Source of the DNA: Streptomyces sp. CoH27
Lineage (GTDB): Bacteria; Actinomycetota; Actinomycetes; Streptomycetales; Streptomycetaceae
Direction: 5' to 3'
Assembly (NCBI RefSeq): GCF_020181035.1
Contig: NZ_JAIQYY010000028.1
Span: forward strand, 48,733-89,802
DNA: 41,070 bases
The notes under the pieces were generated by a model. It had not been told where the DNA came from and did no database searches. It saw only the letters and a list, made by a program, of their open reading frames with translations. Of the stretch, positions 10,917 through 18,729 are shown piece after piece. The position numbers and the translations under genes were made by a program. Every line of letters starts with the position of its first letter. Positions within the stretch are counted from its first letter, which is position 1.

Positions 10917-12623
10917 CTACTCGGCCGTCAGGCGGGCGATCGCGTCCTCCACCGACAGCTCCTCGCGCTCGCCGGTCCTGCGGTCCTTCAGTTCCACGAC
11001 GCCCTCGCCGGAGCGGCGGCCGGCGACCAGGATCTGCGGGACGCCGATCAGCTCGGCGTCGGTGAACTTCACGCCCGGGGAGACGCCGGCCCGGTCGTCG
11101 ACCAGGACACGGACGCCCGCGGCGGACAGCTTCTCGGCGACGTCGAGGGCCAGCTCGGTCTGCAGGGCCTTGCCGGCGGCGACGACGTGCACGTCGGCCG
11201 GGGCGACCTCCTTGGCCCACACCAGGCCCTTGTCGTCGGCGTTCTGCTCGGCGAGCGCGGCGACGGCGCGGGAGACGCCGATGCCGTAGGAGCCCATGGT
11301 GACGCGGACGGGCTTGCCGTTCTGGCCGAGGACGTCGAGCTTGAGGGCGTCGGCGTACTTGCGGCCCAGCTGGAAGATGTGGCCGATCTCGATGGCGCGG
11401 TCCAGCTTCAGGCCGGTGCCGCACTGCGGGCAGGGGTCGCCGTCCTGTACGACGACGACGTCCACGTACGCGTCGACCTCGAAGTCACGGCCGGCGACGA
11501 CGTTCCTGGCGTGCGTGTGCTCCTTGTTGGCGCCGGTGATCCAGGCGGTGCCGGGGGCCACGCGCGGGTCGGCGATGTACGTGACCTTCTCGCCGAGGCC
11601 CTGCGGGCCGACGTAGCCGCGGACCAGGTCGGGGCGGCCGGCGAAGTCGGCCTCGGTGACCATCTCGACGGCGGCCGGGGCGAAGTGCGCCTCGACCTTG
11701 TCCATGTCGACCTCGCGGTCCCCGGGCACGCCGACGGCGACGATCTCGCCGTCCACCTTGACCAGCAGGTTCTTCAGGGTGGCGGAGGCGGGGACGCCGA
11801 GGGAGGCGGCCAGGGTCTCGATGGTCGGGGTGTCCGGGGTGGGGATCTCCTCCAGCGCGGGCACGGCCGAGCCGTCGACCGGCTTGAGGGCGTAGGTGAT
11901 CGCCTCGGTGTTGGCGGCGAAGTCGCAGTTCGGGCAGTCGGCGAAGGTGTCCTCGCCGGCCTCGGCCGGGGCGAGGAACTCCTCGGACTTGGAGCCGCCC
12001 ATGGCACCGGCGGTGGCCGCGCAGATGCGGTAGTCCAGGCCCAGGCGCCGGAAGACGCGCTGGTAGGCCTCGCGGTGCAGGGCGTAGGACTTGGCGAGGC
12101 CCTCGTCCTCCAGGTCGAAGGAGTACGAGTCCTTCATCAGGAACTCGCGGCCGCGCAGGATGCCGGCGCGGGGGCGGGCCTCGTCCCGGAACTTGGTCTG
12201 GATCTGGTAGAGGATCACCGGCAGGTCCTTGTAGGACGTGCACTGGTCCTTGACCAGGAGGGTGAAGATCTCCTCGTGGGTGGGGCCGAGGAGGTAGTCA
12301 CCGCCCTTGCGGTCCTTGAGCCGGAACAGCTCCTGGCCGTACTCGTCCCAGCGGCCGGTCGCCTCGTACGGCTCCTTGGGCAGCAGGGCGGGCAGGGAGA
12401 CCTCCTGGGCGCCGATGGCGTCCATCTCCTCGCGGACGATCCGCTCGACGTTGGCGAGGACCTTCTTGCCGAGGGGCAGCCAGCTCCAGATGCCGGCGGC
12501 GGTGCGGCGGACGTAGCCGGCGCGGACGAGGAGCTTGTGGCTGAGGACCTCGGCGTCCGCCGGGTCGTCGCGCAGCGTCTTCGCCATCAACTGGGACATG
12601 CGCTGGACCGGTGCTTTCGCCAT
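10917..12623 (-). CDS. proS: Prolyl-tRNA synthetase
   Basis: This class II aminoacyl-tRNA synthetase charges tRNA-Pro. The 568-aa protein is the bacterial type. Class II motif 1 lies in the N-terminal 80 residues, and motif 2 around TKFRDEARPRAGILRGREFLMKD near residue 150 (read in two halves). An inserted YbaK-like editing domain occupies about residues 225-390. Motif 3 is MGSYGIGVSR near residue 445, and the C-terminal anticodon-binding domain contains VLVDDRAGVSPGVKF. ATG start at 12623-12621 with GGAG upstream. Confidence 0.98.
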   Translation of the reverse strand: MAKAPVQRMSQLMAKTLRDDPADAEVLSHKLLVRAGYVRRTAAGIWSWLPLGKKVLANVERIVREEMDAIGAQEVSLPALLPKEPYEATGRWDEYGQELFRLKDRKGGDYLLGPTHEEIFTLLVKDQCTSYKDLPVILYQIQTKFRDEARPRAGILRGREFLMKDSYSFDLEDEGLAKSYALHREAYQRVFRRLGLDYRICAATAGAMGGSKSEEFLAPAEAGEDTFADCPNCDFAANTEAITYALKPVDGSAVPALEEIPTPDTPTIETLAASLGVPASATLKNLLVKVDGEIVAVGVPGDREVDMDKVEAHFAPAAVEMVTEADFAGRPDLVRGYVGPQGLGEKVTYIADPRVAPGTAWITGANKEHTHARNVVAGRDFEVDAYVDVVVVQDGDPCPQCGTGLKLDRAIEIGHIFQLGRKYADALKLDVLGQNGKPVRVTMGSYGIGVSRAVAALAEQNADDKGLVWAKEVAPADVHVVAAGKALQTELALDVAEKLSAAGVRVLVDDRAGVSPGVKFTDAELIGVPQILVAGRRSGEGVVELKDRRTGEREELSVEDAIARLTAE

Positions 12624-12697
12624 GGCTCTCGTACTCCTGCCGGGTATTAGGTGATGGCATGGAGGTTAGCCGGGCGGCCTGTGCGGGCGGAAATCGG

Positions 12698-13228
12698 TCA
12701 GCGCCTGCGCAGGGGGAGGTGGGCGCCCATCACGGCGTACGGCTTCGGTGCGCTCGGGAAGTGGACCTGGCGAGCGAGGTCGACGTACCCGAGGGAGAAG
12801 TACAGGCCCCGGGCGGGGCTGTCGGTGTCGATCGCGGAGAGGATCGAGCGGGGCTCGGTGGCGGAGTCGGTGATCATGGTGATCAGCCGCCGTCCGATTC
12901 CCCGGTTCTGGTGACCGGGGTGCACGTGCAGCTCGGTGATGACGAAGGAGTCGTCGAGCCAGAAGTCGTTGCCGCCCGCGCGCAGGTAGGGCTCGACGAC
13001 GGTGGACCACCAGTGGGTACGGCTGTTGGGCATGCCGTAGACGAACCCGACGAGGCGTCCCGCGACGCTCGCGCCGAGGGCCCGCGCGCCCCGGTACTGC
13101 ATGTGCCGCTGGACGATCTGCCGGCGTACGGCGACCTCGTCGGGACCGAGCCCGAACGCCACCGCTTGGACCGCGAGGGCCTCGTCGACGTGGGCTGCGA
13201 GGTCCAGGGGGCCGATCACGAGGTCCAT
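12698..13228 (-). CDS. GNAT family N-acetyltransferase
   Basis: The 176-aa protein starts at ATG 13228-13226. It has the GNAT core: a beta4 strand with ITELHVHPGHQNRGIGRRL (the acetyl-CoA pyrophosphate-binding Q/RxxGxG/A motif is QNRGIG, near residue 115) and a late strand with ARGLYFSLGYVDLARQVHF. Parts resemble the enzymes annotated as GNAT near proS in streptomycetes. The substrate is unknown. An open frame extends upstream through the neighbouring gene but is only its shadow. Confidence 0.88.
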   Translation of the reverse strand: MDLVIGPLDLAAHVDEALAVQAVAFGLGPDEVAVRRQIVQRHMQYRGARALGASVAGRLVGFVYGMPNSRTHWWSTVVEPYLRAGGNDFWLDDSFVITELHVHPGHQNRGIGRRLITMITDSATEPRSILSAIDTDSPARGLYFSLGYVDLARQVHFPSAPKPYAVMGAHLPLRRR

Positions 13229-13248
13229 GCGGGGAGGGTACAGCGCGT

Positions 13249-14097
13249 TCAGAAGAGCACACTCATGAAGGCCCCGGCCTCCTGGAAGCCGACCGTCTGG
13301 TAGGTCCGTCGCGCCGCCGTGTTGAAGTCGTTGACGTACAGGCTCACCACCGGGGCCACGTCGGCGAGCGCATAGCGCAGGACGGCGGCCATGCCCGGTG
13401 CCGCGAGCCCCCTCCCCCGGTACTCGGGGGCGACCCACACGCCCTGGATCTGGCAGGCCTGGTGGGTCGCGGCGCCGATCTCGGCCTTGAAGACGACCTT
13501 GCCGTGTTCGTCGATGCGGGCGAAGGAGCGGCCGGAGCCGACGAGTTCGGCGACGCGGGCCTGGTACAGCAGCCCGCCGTCCCCCGCCATCGGGGAGACG
13601 CCGACCTCCTCGGTGAACATCGCCACGCACGCCGGCATGATCGTCTCCATCTCGTCCTTGCGGACGCGGCGGACGTAGGGGTCCGGGGCGACGTCGGCGG
13701 GCATGCGGTCGGTGACCATGAGGGGCTGGTGCGCGCGGACCTCGCGGGCGGGACCCCAGTGCGGCTCCAGCAGGCGCCACAGTGCGGCGGTGGCCTGCGC
13801 GGGGCCGACGATGGAGGAGCAGCGGCGGCCGGCCCTGCGGGCCCGGTCGGCGAAGGCCCGTACGGCTCTCGGGGTGGCGCAGATGGGGACGAGATTGGCG
13901 CCCGCGTAGCACAGGGACGTGAGCATGCCGTCCTCGTACCAGCCCCACATCTCGCCGCCGAGCCGCCACGGGTCGAGGCCGGCGACCTGGACGCGCGAGG
14001 TCACGAAAGCGTTCGCGACCGGCTCGCGGTCGAGGACGGCGAGCGCGGCGTCGAGGTCGCTCGGTTCGAGCACCCGTGAGGTGGTCTGGGTCAACAC
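13249..14097 (-). CDS. DUF4081 / GNAT fusion acetyltransferase
   Basis: The 282-aa protein begins with a GTG at 14097-14095. Residues 1-125 form a DUF4081-like domain (NAFVTSRVQVAGLDPWRLGG motif), and the C-terminal half is a GNAT acetyltransferase with the acetyl-CoA-binding segment GVWVAPEYRGRGLAAPGMAA near residue 222. NDFNTAARRTYQTVGFQ is the usual final GNAT motif. This DUF4081-GNAT architecture is common and conserved in Streptomyces near ispG/proS. The acceptor substrate is unknown. Confidence 0.88.
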   Translation of the reverse strand: MLTQTTSRVLEPSDLDAALAVLDREPVANAFVTSRVQVAGLDPWRLGGEMWGWYEDGMLTSLCYAGANLVPICATPRAVRAFADRARRAGRRCSSIVGPAQATAALWRLLEPHWGPAREVRAHQPLMVTDRMPADVAPDPYVRRVRKDEMETIMPACVAMFTEEVGVSPMAGDGGLLYQARVAELVGSGRSFARIDEHGKVVFKAEIGAATHQACQIQGVWVAPEYRGRGLAAPGMAAVLRYALADVAPVVSLYVNDFNTAARRTYQTVGFQEAGAFMSVLF

Positions 14098-14188
14098 GTA
14101 GGGGGCCTCGGGGCTGGGGATCTGCGGATCCTCCGCACTGTACCCCGAGGGGTGGTGGAGCGCTCAGTGGTGAGGGCCTCGGGGCATC

Positions 14189-14310
14189 TCAGGCGCCGGC
14201 ATCCCGCAGCCGCCGCGCGACGTCGATGTCCCGTTGCAGTGCGCTGAGCCGGGGAGGCTTCCGGCTCGCGTCGAGCACGACGACGTGCAGGCGCAGTAAA
14301 GCTCGGTTCA
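14189..14310 (-). pseudogene. Possible C-terminal coding remnant
   Basis: Downstream of the DUF397 gene a minus-strand frame of about 40 codons ends at a TGA (14191-14189). It reads as a plausible C-terminus (RLSALQRDIDVARRLRDAGA), but no good start or ribosome-binding site precedes it. It could be the tail of a lost gene or chance coding-like sequence. No family is recognised. Confidence 0.2.
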
Positions 14311-14565
14311 GGATCGCGCAAGACCCAGGAACGCCTGCCAGGCGGCGGGGGGCAGGGTGAGGGTGGGGGCGGTGGCGGGGCTCTGCTTGGAGTCCCGGAC
14401 GTGGATGGTGGTGGGACAGGTGGCGATCTCTACACATTCGCCGCCCTCGCCGCTGCTGTAGCTGGACTTGCGCCAGGCGAGGGCGACTTCGACGCACTGT
14501 CCGCCGTCGCCACTGCTGTGGCTGCTCTTGAACCACGTCAGGTCCGACAGCTCTTCGACGTTCAT
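14308..14565 (-). CDS. DUF397 protein with internally duplicated motif
   Basis: The 85-aa protein matches DUF397, a small family typically encoded next to DUF5753 helix-turn-helix regulators in actinomycetes. The N-terminal signature occurs twice in tandem: LTWFKSSHSSGDGGQCVEVA, then LAWRKSSYSSGEGGECVEIA. These are followed by a single VRDSK and a single TLPPAAWQAFLG ending. The ATG overlaps the stop of the upstream regulator by 4 nt, so the pair is co-translated, which supports the idea that the two work together. Confidence 0.88.
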   Translation of the reverse strand: MNVEELSDLTWFKSSHSSGDGGQCVEVALAWRKSSYSSGEGGECVEIATCPTTIHVRDSKQSPATAPTLTLPPAAWQAFLGLARS

Positions 14566-15407
14566 GACTCCCCCAGCAGCTTCTCTACGAATGCCAGCGA
14601 CTCGCGTGGCGTCAGGGCCTGGGCACGCAGGATGCCATATCGCTCCTCCATCTCCCTGACCGTCTGGACATCGGAGTAGAGGCGGCTGCCCTTGTGTGCA
14701 TCCACGTAGCCGATCCTGCGCCCTTTAGCCGTGTCGATCAAGGTGAAGGTGCCATTGAGCCCAGCGTGCTCCTCGCGGTCGTTCGGCATGACCTGGATCT
14801 CCACGTTACGCCGCTGCCCGATGAGCAGGATCTGCTCCAACTGGCCCCGCATAACTGTCCGTCCGCCCAACCTCTTACGCAGGAGGACCTCCTCCATCAC
14901 GAAGCTGATGGTAGGCGCAGGCTTCCGCTCGAAGATCTCCTGTCGGGCCAGCCTTGCGGCAACTCGCTGCTCGATCGTCTCCTCGTCCAACAGGGGCCGC
15001 CACATGGTGAACACAGCCCGCGCGTAGTCCTCGGTCTGCAACAGACCGTTGATCACCAGCGCGTCGTACACGTGCCACCCGACCGCCTCCCTCTCCAGCT
15101 TGGCCGCACCTCGGAAGAACGCCGGATACTGCGCCTTCTCCATGTCCTCCATGAAATCGGCCAGCGCCCCGCGCGCGTTCAGCACCTCGTCGGCCCGCAC
15201 GATGAACCTTGCGGGCGGAATGCGCCCGCCCTGCTCGAACGATGCGATGGTCGCTGCCGAGTAGCCGGTACGGGAGCCGAGTTCGGCACGCTCCATGCCC
15301 GCCTGTGTCCGCAGCCGCTTCAACAGCCGCCCGAAGGCGACCGCAATGCCTGAGCCCGCCTCGGACTCCTCGTCCAGCTCCAGTACTTCCCGCGCTTCTT
15401 CGCTCAC
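14562..15407 (-). CDS. Helix-turn-helix / DUF5753 regulator
   Basis: An N-terminal Xre-type helix-turn-helix (LLKRLRTQAGMERAELGSRT, then GYSAATIASFEQGGRIPP) is followed by a DUF5753 domain (VINGLLQTEDYARAVF, LGGRTVMRGQLEQIL, VQVMP-type strand, YSDVQTVREMEERYGILRAQAL). Such proteins pair with DUF397 partners and HATPase proteins in Streptomyces; BldB/AbaA-like and Scr1-type developmental loci are examples. I place the start at GTG 15407-15405 (281 aa) because GGGGG lies 5 nt upstream; an in-frame GTG at 15413 or ATG at 15452 would add 2 or 15 residues. Confidence 0.9.
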   Translation of the reverse strand: MSEEAREVLELDEESEAGSGIAVAFGRLLKRLRTQAGMERAELGSRTGYSAATIASFEQGGRIPPARFIVRADEVLNARGALADFMEDMEKAQYPAFFRGAAKLEREAVGWHVYDALVINGLLQTEDYARAVFTMWRPLLDEETIEQRVAARLARQEIFERKPAPTISFVMEEVLLRKRLGGRTVMRGQLEQILLIGQRRNVEIQVMPNDREEHAGLNGTFTLIDTAKGRRIGYVDAHKGSRLYSDVQTVREMEERYGILRAQALTPRESLAFVEKLLGES

Positions 15408-15543
15408 ATACACCCCCAATACCTGGGCGCCACCGCCGGTCACGGCGCGCATGCCTACAGCGGCACCCCACGCACGTGCAACGCGTGTTGGTCAAGGTGC
15501 AGCCGCTGTTCAACGTTACTGAGCGTGCGGGAGCGTAAACGGC

Positions 15544-15963
15544 ATGACGTCAGAAATCTCCACCCGCGAATTCGCGATGCGCTTCACCTCGACCCCGCGC
15601 GGCGCGCGCCTCGCCCGGCGGCTCGTCTCGCACCGGTTGGACGAGTGGGGGCACCCCTACGACGGCCCAGTCAACGAAGCCCTCACCCTGATCGCCGCCG
15701 AACTCGTGGCGAACGCGGTCCGGCACGGGCACGTATCCGGGCGAGACTTCCACCTTCAGCTCACCGCGTCGTACACCACCCTGCGCCTGGAGGTCTCCGA
15801 CACCCGCACCGAACGGCTGCCCGCCCTCCGGATCCCGCAGGGCGAGTCCGGCCGTGGGCTGCTGCTGGTCGAGGCGCTCGCCGACAAGTGGGGCGTCACG
15901 CCACGACAGCCCGGCAAATCCGTCTGGGCGGAGGTACGACTGAGTCCCGCCACCGGGAGGTGA
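15544..15963 (+). CDS. HATPase_c ATP-binding protein (anti-sigma kinase-like)
   Basis: This 139-aa single-domain GHKL ATPase is of the RsbW/SpoIIAB-like class common in Streptomyces. The N-box is ELVANAVRHG (about residue 60), the G1 box EVSDTRTER and the G2 box GRGLLLVEALADKWG. Members act as serine kinases on anti-anti-sigma factors or as regulatory partners of helix-turn-helix/DUF397 pairs. It is divergently read from the DUF5753 regulator with about 135 bp between them, which makes a shared regulatory module likely. The target protein is not visible in the window. Confidence 0.9.
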   Translation: MTSEISTREFAMRFTSTPRGARLARRLVSHRLDEWGHPYDGPVNEALTLIAAELVANAVRHGHVSGRDFHLQLTASYTTLRLEVSDTRTERLPALRIPQGESGRGLLLVEALADKWGVTPRQPGKSVWAEVRLSPATGR

Positions 15964-15988
15964 CGGGACTCACGAGAACACGCAGCGG

Positions 15989-17146
15989 TCAGCCCGCGAC
16001 CGACACCGACGGCTCCCCCGACGCCACGCCCTGGGCCTCCATCTGCTCGGCCAGCTTCATGGCCTCCTCGATGAGGGTCTCGACGATCTTGGACTCGGGG
16101 ACGGTCTTGATGACCTCGCCCTTGACGAAGATCTGGCCCTTGCCGTTGCCGGAGGCCACGCCGAGGTCGGCCTCGCGGGCCTCGCCGGGGCCGTTCACCA
16201 CGCAGCCCATGACGGCGACGCGCAGCGGGACCTCCATGCCGGTCAGGCCCGCCGTGACCTCTTCGGCCAGCTTGTAGACGTCGACCTGGGCGCGGCCGCA
16301 GGACGGGCAGGAGACGATCTCCAGGCCACGCTGGCGGAGGTTCAGGGACTCCAGGATCTGGGTGCCGACCTTGACCTCCTCGACCGGAGGCGCGGACAGC
16401 GAGACGCGGATCGTGTCGCCGATGCCCTGGGACAGCAGCGCGCCGAAGGCGACCGCCGACTTGATCGTGCCCTGGAACGCCGGGCCCGCCTCGGTCACGC
16501 CGAGGTGGAGGGGGTAGTCGCACTGGGCCGCGAGCTGCTTGTACGCCTCGATCATGACGACCGGGTCGTTGTGCTTGACGGAAATCTTGATGTCGCGGAA
16601 GTCGTGCTCCTCGAACAGGGACGCCTCCCACAGGGCCGACTCGACCAGCGCCTCCGGCGTCGCCTTGCCGTACTTCTGGAGCAGGCGCCGGTCGAGAGAG
16701 CCGGCGTTGACGCCGATGCGGATCGGGGTGCCGTGGTCCTTGGCGGCCTTGGCGATCTCCTTGACCTTGTCGTCGAACTGCTTGATGTTGCCGGGGTTCA
16801 CCCGGACCGCCGCGCAGCCCGCCTCGATCGCCGCGAAGACGTACTTGGGCTGGAAGTGGATGTCCGCGATCACCGGGATCTGGGACTTCTTGGCGATGGT
16901 GGCGAGGGCGTCGGCGTCGTCCTGGGTGGGGCAGGCCACGCGGACGATCTGGCAGCCGGACGCGGTCAGCTCGGCGATCTGCTGGAGGGTGGCGCCGATG
17001 TCCGACGTACGGGTCGTGGTCATCGACTGGACCGAGACCGGTGCGTCTCCGCCGACCGCCACGCTTCCGACCTGGATCTGCCGGCTCTTGCGGCGCTCGG
17101 CGAGCTTGGTCGGAACGGACGGCATGCCGAGAGAAATCGCAGTCAT
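15989..17146 (-). CDS. ispG: 4-hydroxy-3-methylbut-2-en-1-yl diphosphate synthase IspG (GcpE)
   Basis: IspG is the [4Fe-4S] enzyme that converts MEcPP to HMBPP in the non-mevalonate isoprenoid pathway. The 385-aa product starts at ATG 17146-17144; an upstream extension of the frame has no IspG similarity. The N-terminal TIM-barrel carries VSVQSMTTTRTSDIGATLQQ and RVNPGNIKQFD. The C-terminal half holds the cluster-binding cysteines in SCPSCGRAQVD and MGCVVNGPGEA. It follows dxr and rseP on the same strand, placing two MEP-pathway steps together. Confidence 0.97.
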   Translation of the reverse strand: MTAISLGMPSVPTKLAERRKSRQIQVGSVAVGGDAPVSVQSMTTTRTSDIGATLQQIAELTASGCQIVRVACPTQDDADALATIAKKSQIPVIADIHFQPKYVFAAIEAGCAAVRVNPGNIKQFDDKVKEIAKAAKDHGTPIRIGVNAGSLDRRLLQKYGKATPEALVESALWEASLFEEHDFRDIKISVKHNDPVVMIEAYKQLAAQCDYPLHLGVTEAGPAFQGTIKSAVAFGALLSQGIGDTIRVSLSAPPVEEVKVGTQILESLNLRQRGLEIVSCPSCGRAQVDVYKLAEEVTAGLTGMEVPLRVAVMGCVVNGPGEAREADLGVASGNGKGQIFVKGEVIKTVPESKIVETLIEEAMKLAEQMEAQGVASGEPSVSVAG

Positions 17147-17269
17147 CTGCTGTGCAACCCCAAGTCGTGGATCAGGATCCGGTCCCGTGAACGGCGGGCC
17201 CCAGGCTCCGAGATTACGGCACCGACCCCTGCGCCAGCACATCCCTCCCCGGAAACCCACCCGATGGAA

Positions 17270-17300
17270 GGCGGCCCGGAAGATCATCCTCCGGGCCGCC
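17270..17300 (-). terminator. Second hairpin in the rseP-ispG spacer
   Basis: A perfect 11-bp stem (17270-17280 with 17290-17300) has a 9-nt loop. It lies just past the duplicated rseP 3'-end relic on the minus strand, about 125 bp before the ispG start, and may be that relic's original terminator. Confidence 0.6.
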
Positions 17301-17315
17301 GAGAACGTCGTATGG

Positions 17316-17345
17316 CTACGAGATTTTCACCGGGTTAACCACGTC
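17316..17345 (-). pseudogene. Relic copy of the rseP 3' end
   Basis: Read on the minus strand this segment encodes DVVNPVKIS and a TAG stop, exactly the last nine residues and stop of the intact rseP at 17425. Across the 24 nt from the Asp to the Ile codon the two copies differ at three bases, all third codon positions and all synonymous. The Ser codon also differs (TCG against AGT). Upstream the frame closes with a TGA seven codons before the Asp codon side is extended, so it is only a tail. Confidence 0.7.
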
Positions 17346-17352
17346 GGGGCGC

Positions 17353-17386
17353 GCCCTTCACTCGTGTGAGTTGCACGAGTGAAGGG
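17353..17386 (-). terminator. Hairpin downstream of rseP
   Basis: A perfect 13-bp stem (17353-17365 with 17374-17386) has an 8-nt loop and starts about 40 nt after the rseP stop. It probably terminates or attenuates the dxr-rseP transcript before ispG. Confidence 0.75.
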
Positions 17387-17424
17387 CACAGTCTGTGGCC
17401 ATCGCGACAGAAAACGATCAGTTG

Positions 17425-18729
17425 CTAACTGATCTTGACCGGGTTAACCACATCCGCAATCAGGACGAGAACGGTAAAGCAGACGAAGATCCCCGCCACC
17501 ACATACGCCACCGGCATCAGCTTCGCCACGTCGAACGGACCGGGGTCCGGGCGGCGCAGCACGCGCGCCAGGTTCCTGCGCAACGACTCCCACAGGGCGC
17601 CCGCGATGTGCCCGCCGTCGAGCGGGAGGAGCGGGAGCATGTTGAACAGGAACAAGGAGAGGTTGAAGCCGGCGAGGAGCATCACGAACATCGCCACCTG
17701 CTGGGAGGCGGGGATGTCGAGGGTGGCGATGTCGCCGGTGATGCGGGCCGCGCCGACGATGCCCACCGGGGAGTCCGGTTCGCGCGGGCCGTTGCCGAAG
17801 GCGGCGTTCCACAGCGCCGGGATCTTGGCGGGCAGGGCGGCGAGGGAGTCGACGGCGTCGCCGACCCGGTCGGTCATCCAGGTCACGGACTGGCCGAAGT
17901 CCTGGTGGACGACGCCGGTGGCGGAACTGAAGCCGAGGAAGCCCGCCTTGACGTACTGGCCCCGGACGTACTGGCCGCTGGAGTCCTTCTTGGCGACCAG
18001 GTTCGTGGCGATCGTGGCGTGGAGGGTGAGCTGCTTGCCGTCTCGCACCACCACGATCGGGACGCTCTTGCCCGCGCTGTCGCGGATCAGGTCCGACAGC
18101 GTGTTCCAGTCCTTCGTCTGCTTGCCGTCGAAGGAGACGATCTTGTCGCGCTTCTGCATGCCGGCGGCCTGGGCCGGGGACGCGGGGTCGGACTTCTTGC
18201 AGCTGTCGCGGTTCTCGCTCTGGGCGATGACGCAGGGCGAGACCGAGGCGACGGTCGTCGTCTGCTGCTGGATGCCGAAGCCCATCAGGACCGTGAAGAA
18301 GAGGGCGACCGCCAGGATCAGGTTCATGAACGGGCCCGCGAACATGACGATCACGCGCTTCCACGGCTTGCGCGTGTAGAACATGCGCGTCTCGTCGCCC
18401 GGCTGGAGCTCCTCGAAGGCGGCCGAGCGGGCGTCCTCGATCATGCCGCGCCACGGCGAGGTGGAGCGGGCGGAGACCCGGCCCTCCTCGTCGGGCGGGA
18501 ACATGCCGATCATGCGGATGTAGCCGCCGAGCGGGATCGCCTTGACGCCGTACTCGGTGTCGCCCTTCTTCCGCGACCAGACGGTCGGGCCGAAGCCGAC
18601 CATGTACTGCGGCACGCGGATGCCGAAGAGCTTCGCCGTGGACAGGTGCCCCAGCTCGTGCCACGCGATCGAGACGAGCAGGCCGACCGCGAAGACCACT
18701 ATGCCGAGGATGAACATCAAGGACGTCAT
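17425..18729 (-). CDS. rseP: Site-2 family zinc metalloprotease RseP
   Basis: This 434-aa intramembrane protease of the S2P/M50 family cleaves membrane-bound substrates such as anti-sigma factors. The first membrane helix carries the zinc-binding AWHELGHLS (HExxH) near residue 25, followed by GFGPTVWSRKKGDTEYGVKAIPLGGYIRM (read in parts). A PDZ domain lies in about residues 200-290, with a two-Cys insert (PCVIAQSENRDSC). The third zinc-ligand motif MLPLLPLDGGHIAGALWE is near residue 370. The ATG overlaps the dxr stop by 4 nt. In streptomycetes the dxr-rseP-ispG order is conserved. Confidence 0.95.
   Translation of the reverse strand: MTSLMFILGIVVFAVGLLVSIAWHELGHLSTAKLFGIRVPQYMVGFGPTVWSRKKGDTEYGVKAIPLGGYIRMIGMFPPDEEGRVSARSTSPWRGMIEDARSAAFEELQPGDETRMFYTRKPWKRVIVMFAGPFMNLILAVALFFTVLMGFGIQQQTTTVASVSPCVIAQSENRDSCKKSDPASPAQAAGMQKRDKIVSFDGKQTKDWNTLSDLIRDSAGKSVPIVVVRDGKQLTLHATIATNLVAKKDSSGQYVRGQYVKAGFLGFSSATGVVHQDFGQSVTWMTDRVGDAVDSLAALPAKIPALWNAAFGNGPREPDSPVGIVGAARITGDIATLDIPASQQVAMFVMLLAGFNLSLFLFNMLPLLPLDGGHIAGALWESLRRNLARVLRRPDPGPFDVAKLMPVAYVVAGIFVCFTVLVLIADVVNPVKIS

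Noticed and set aside
12698..14097. A single long GNAT fusion spanning both acetyltransferase genes
   Set aside because: The two proteins are in different frames, each with its own start and complete GNAT motif.
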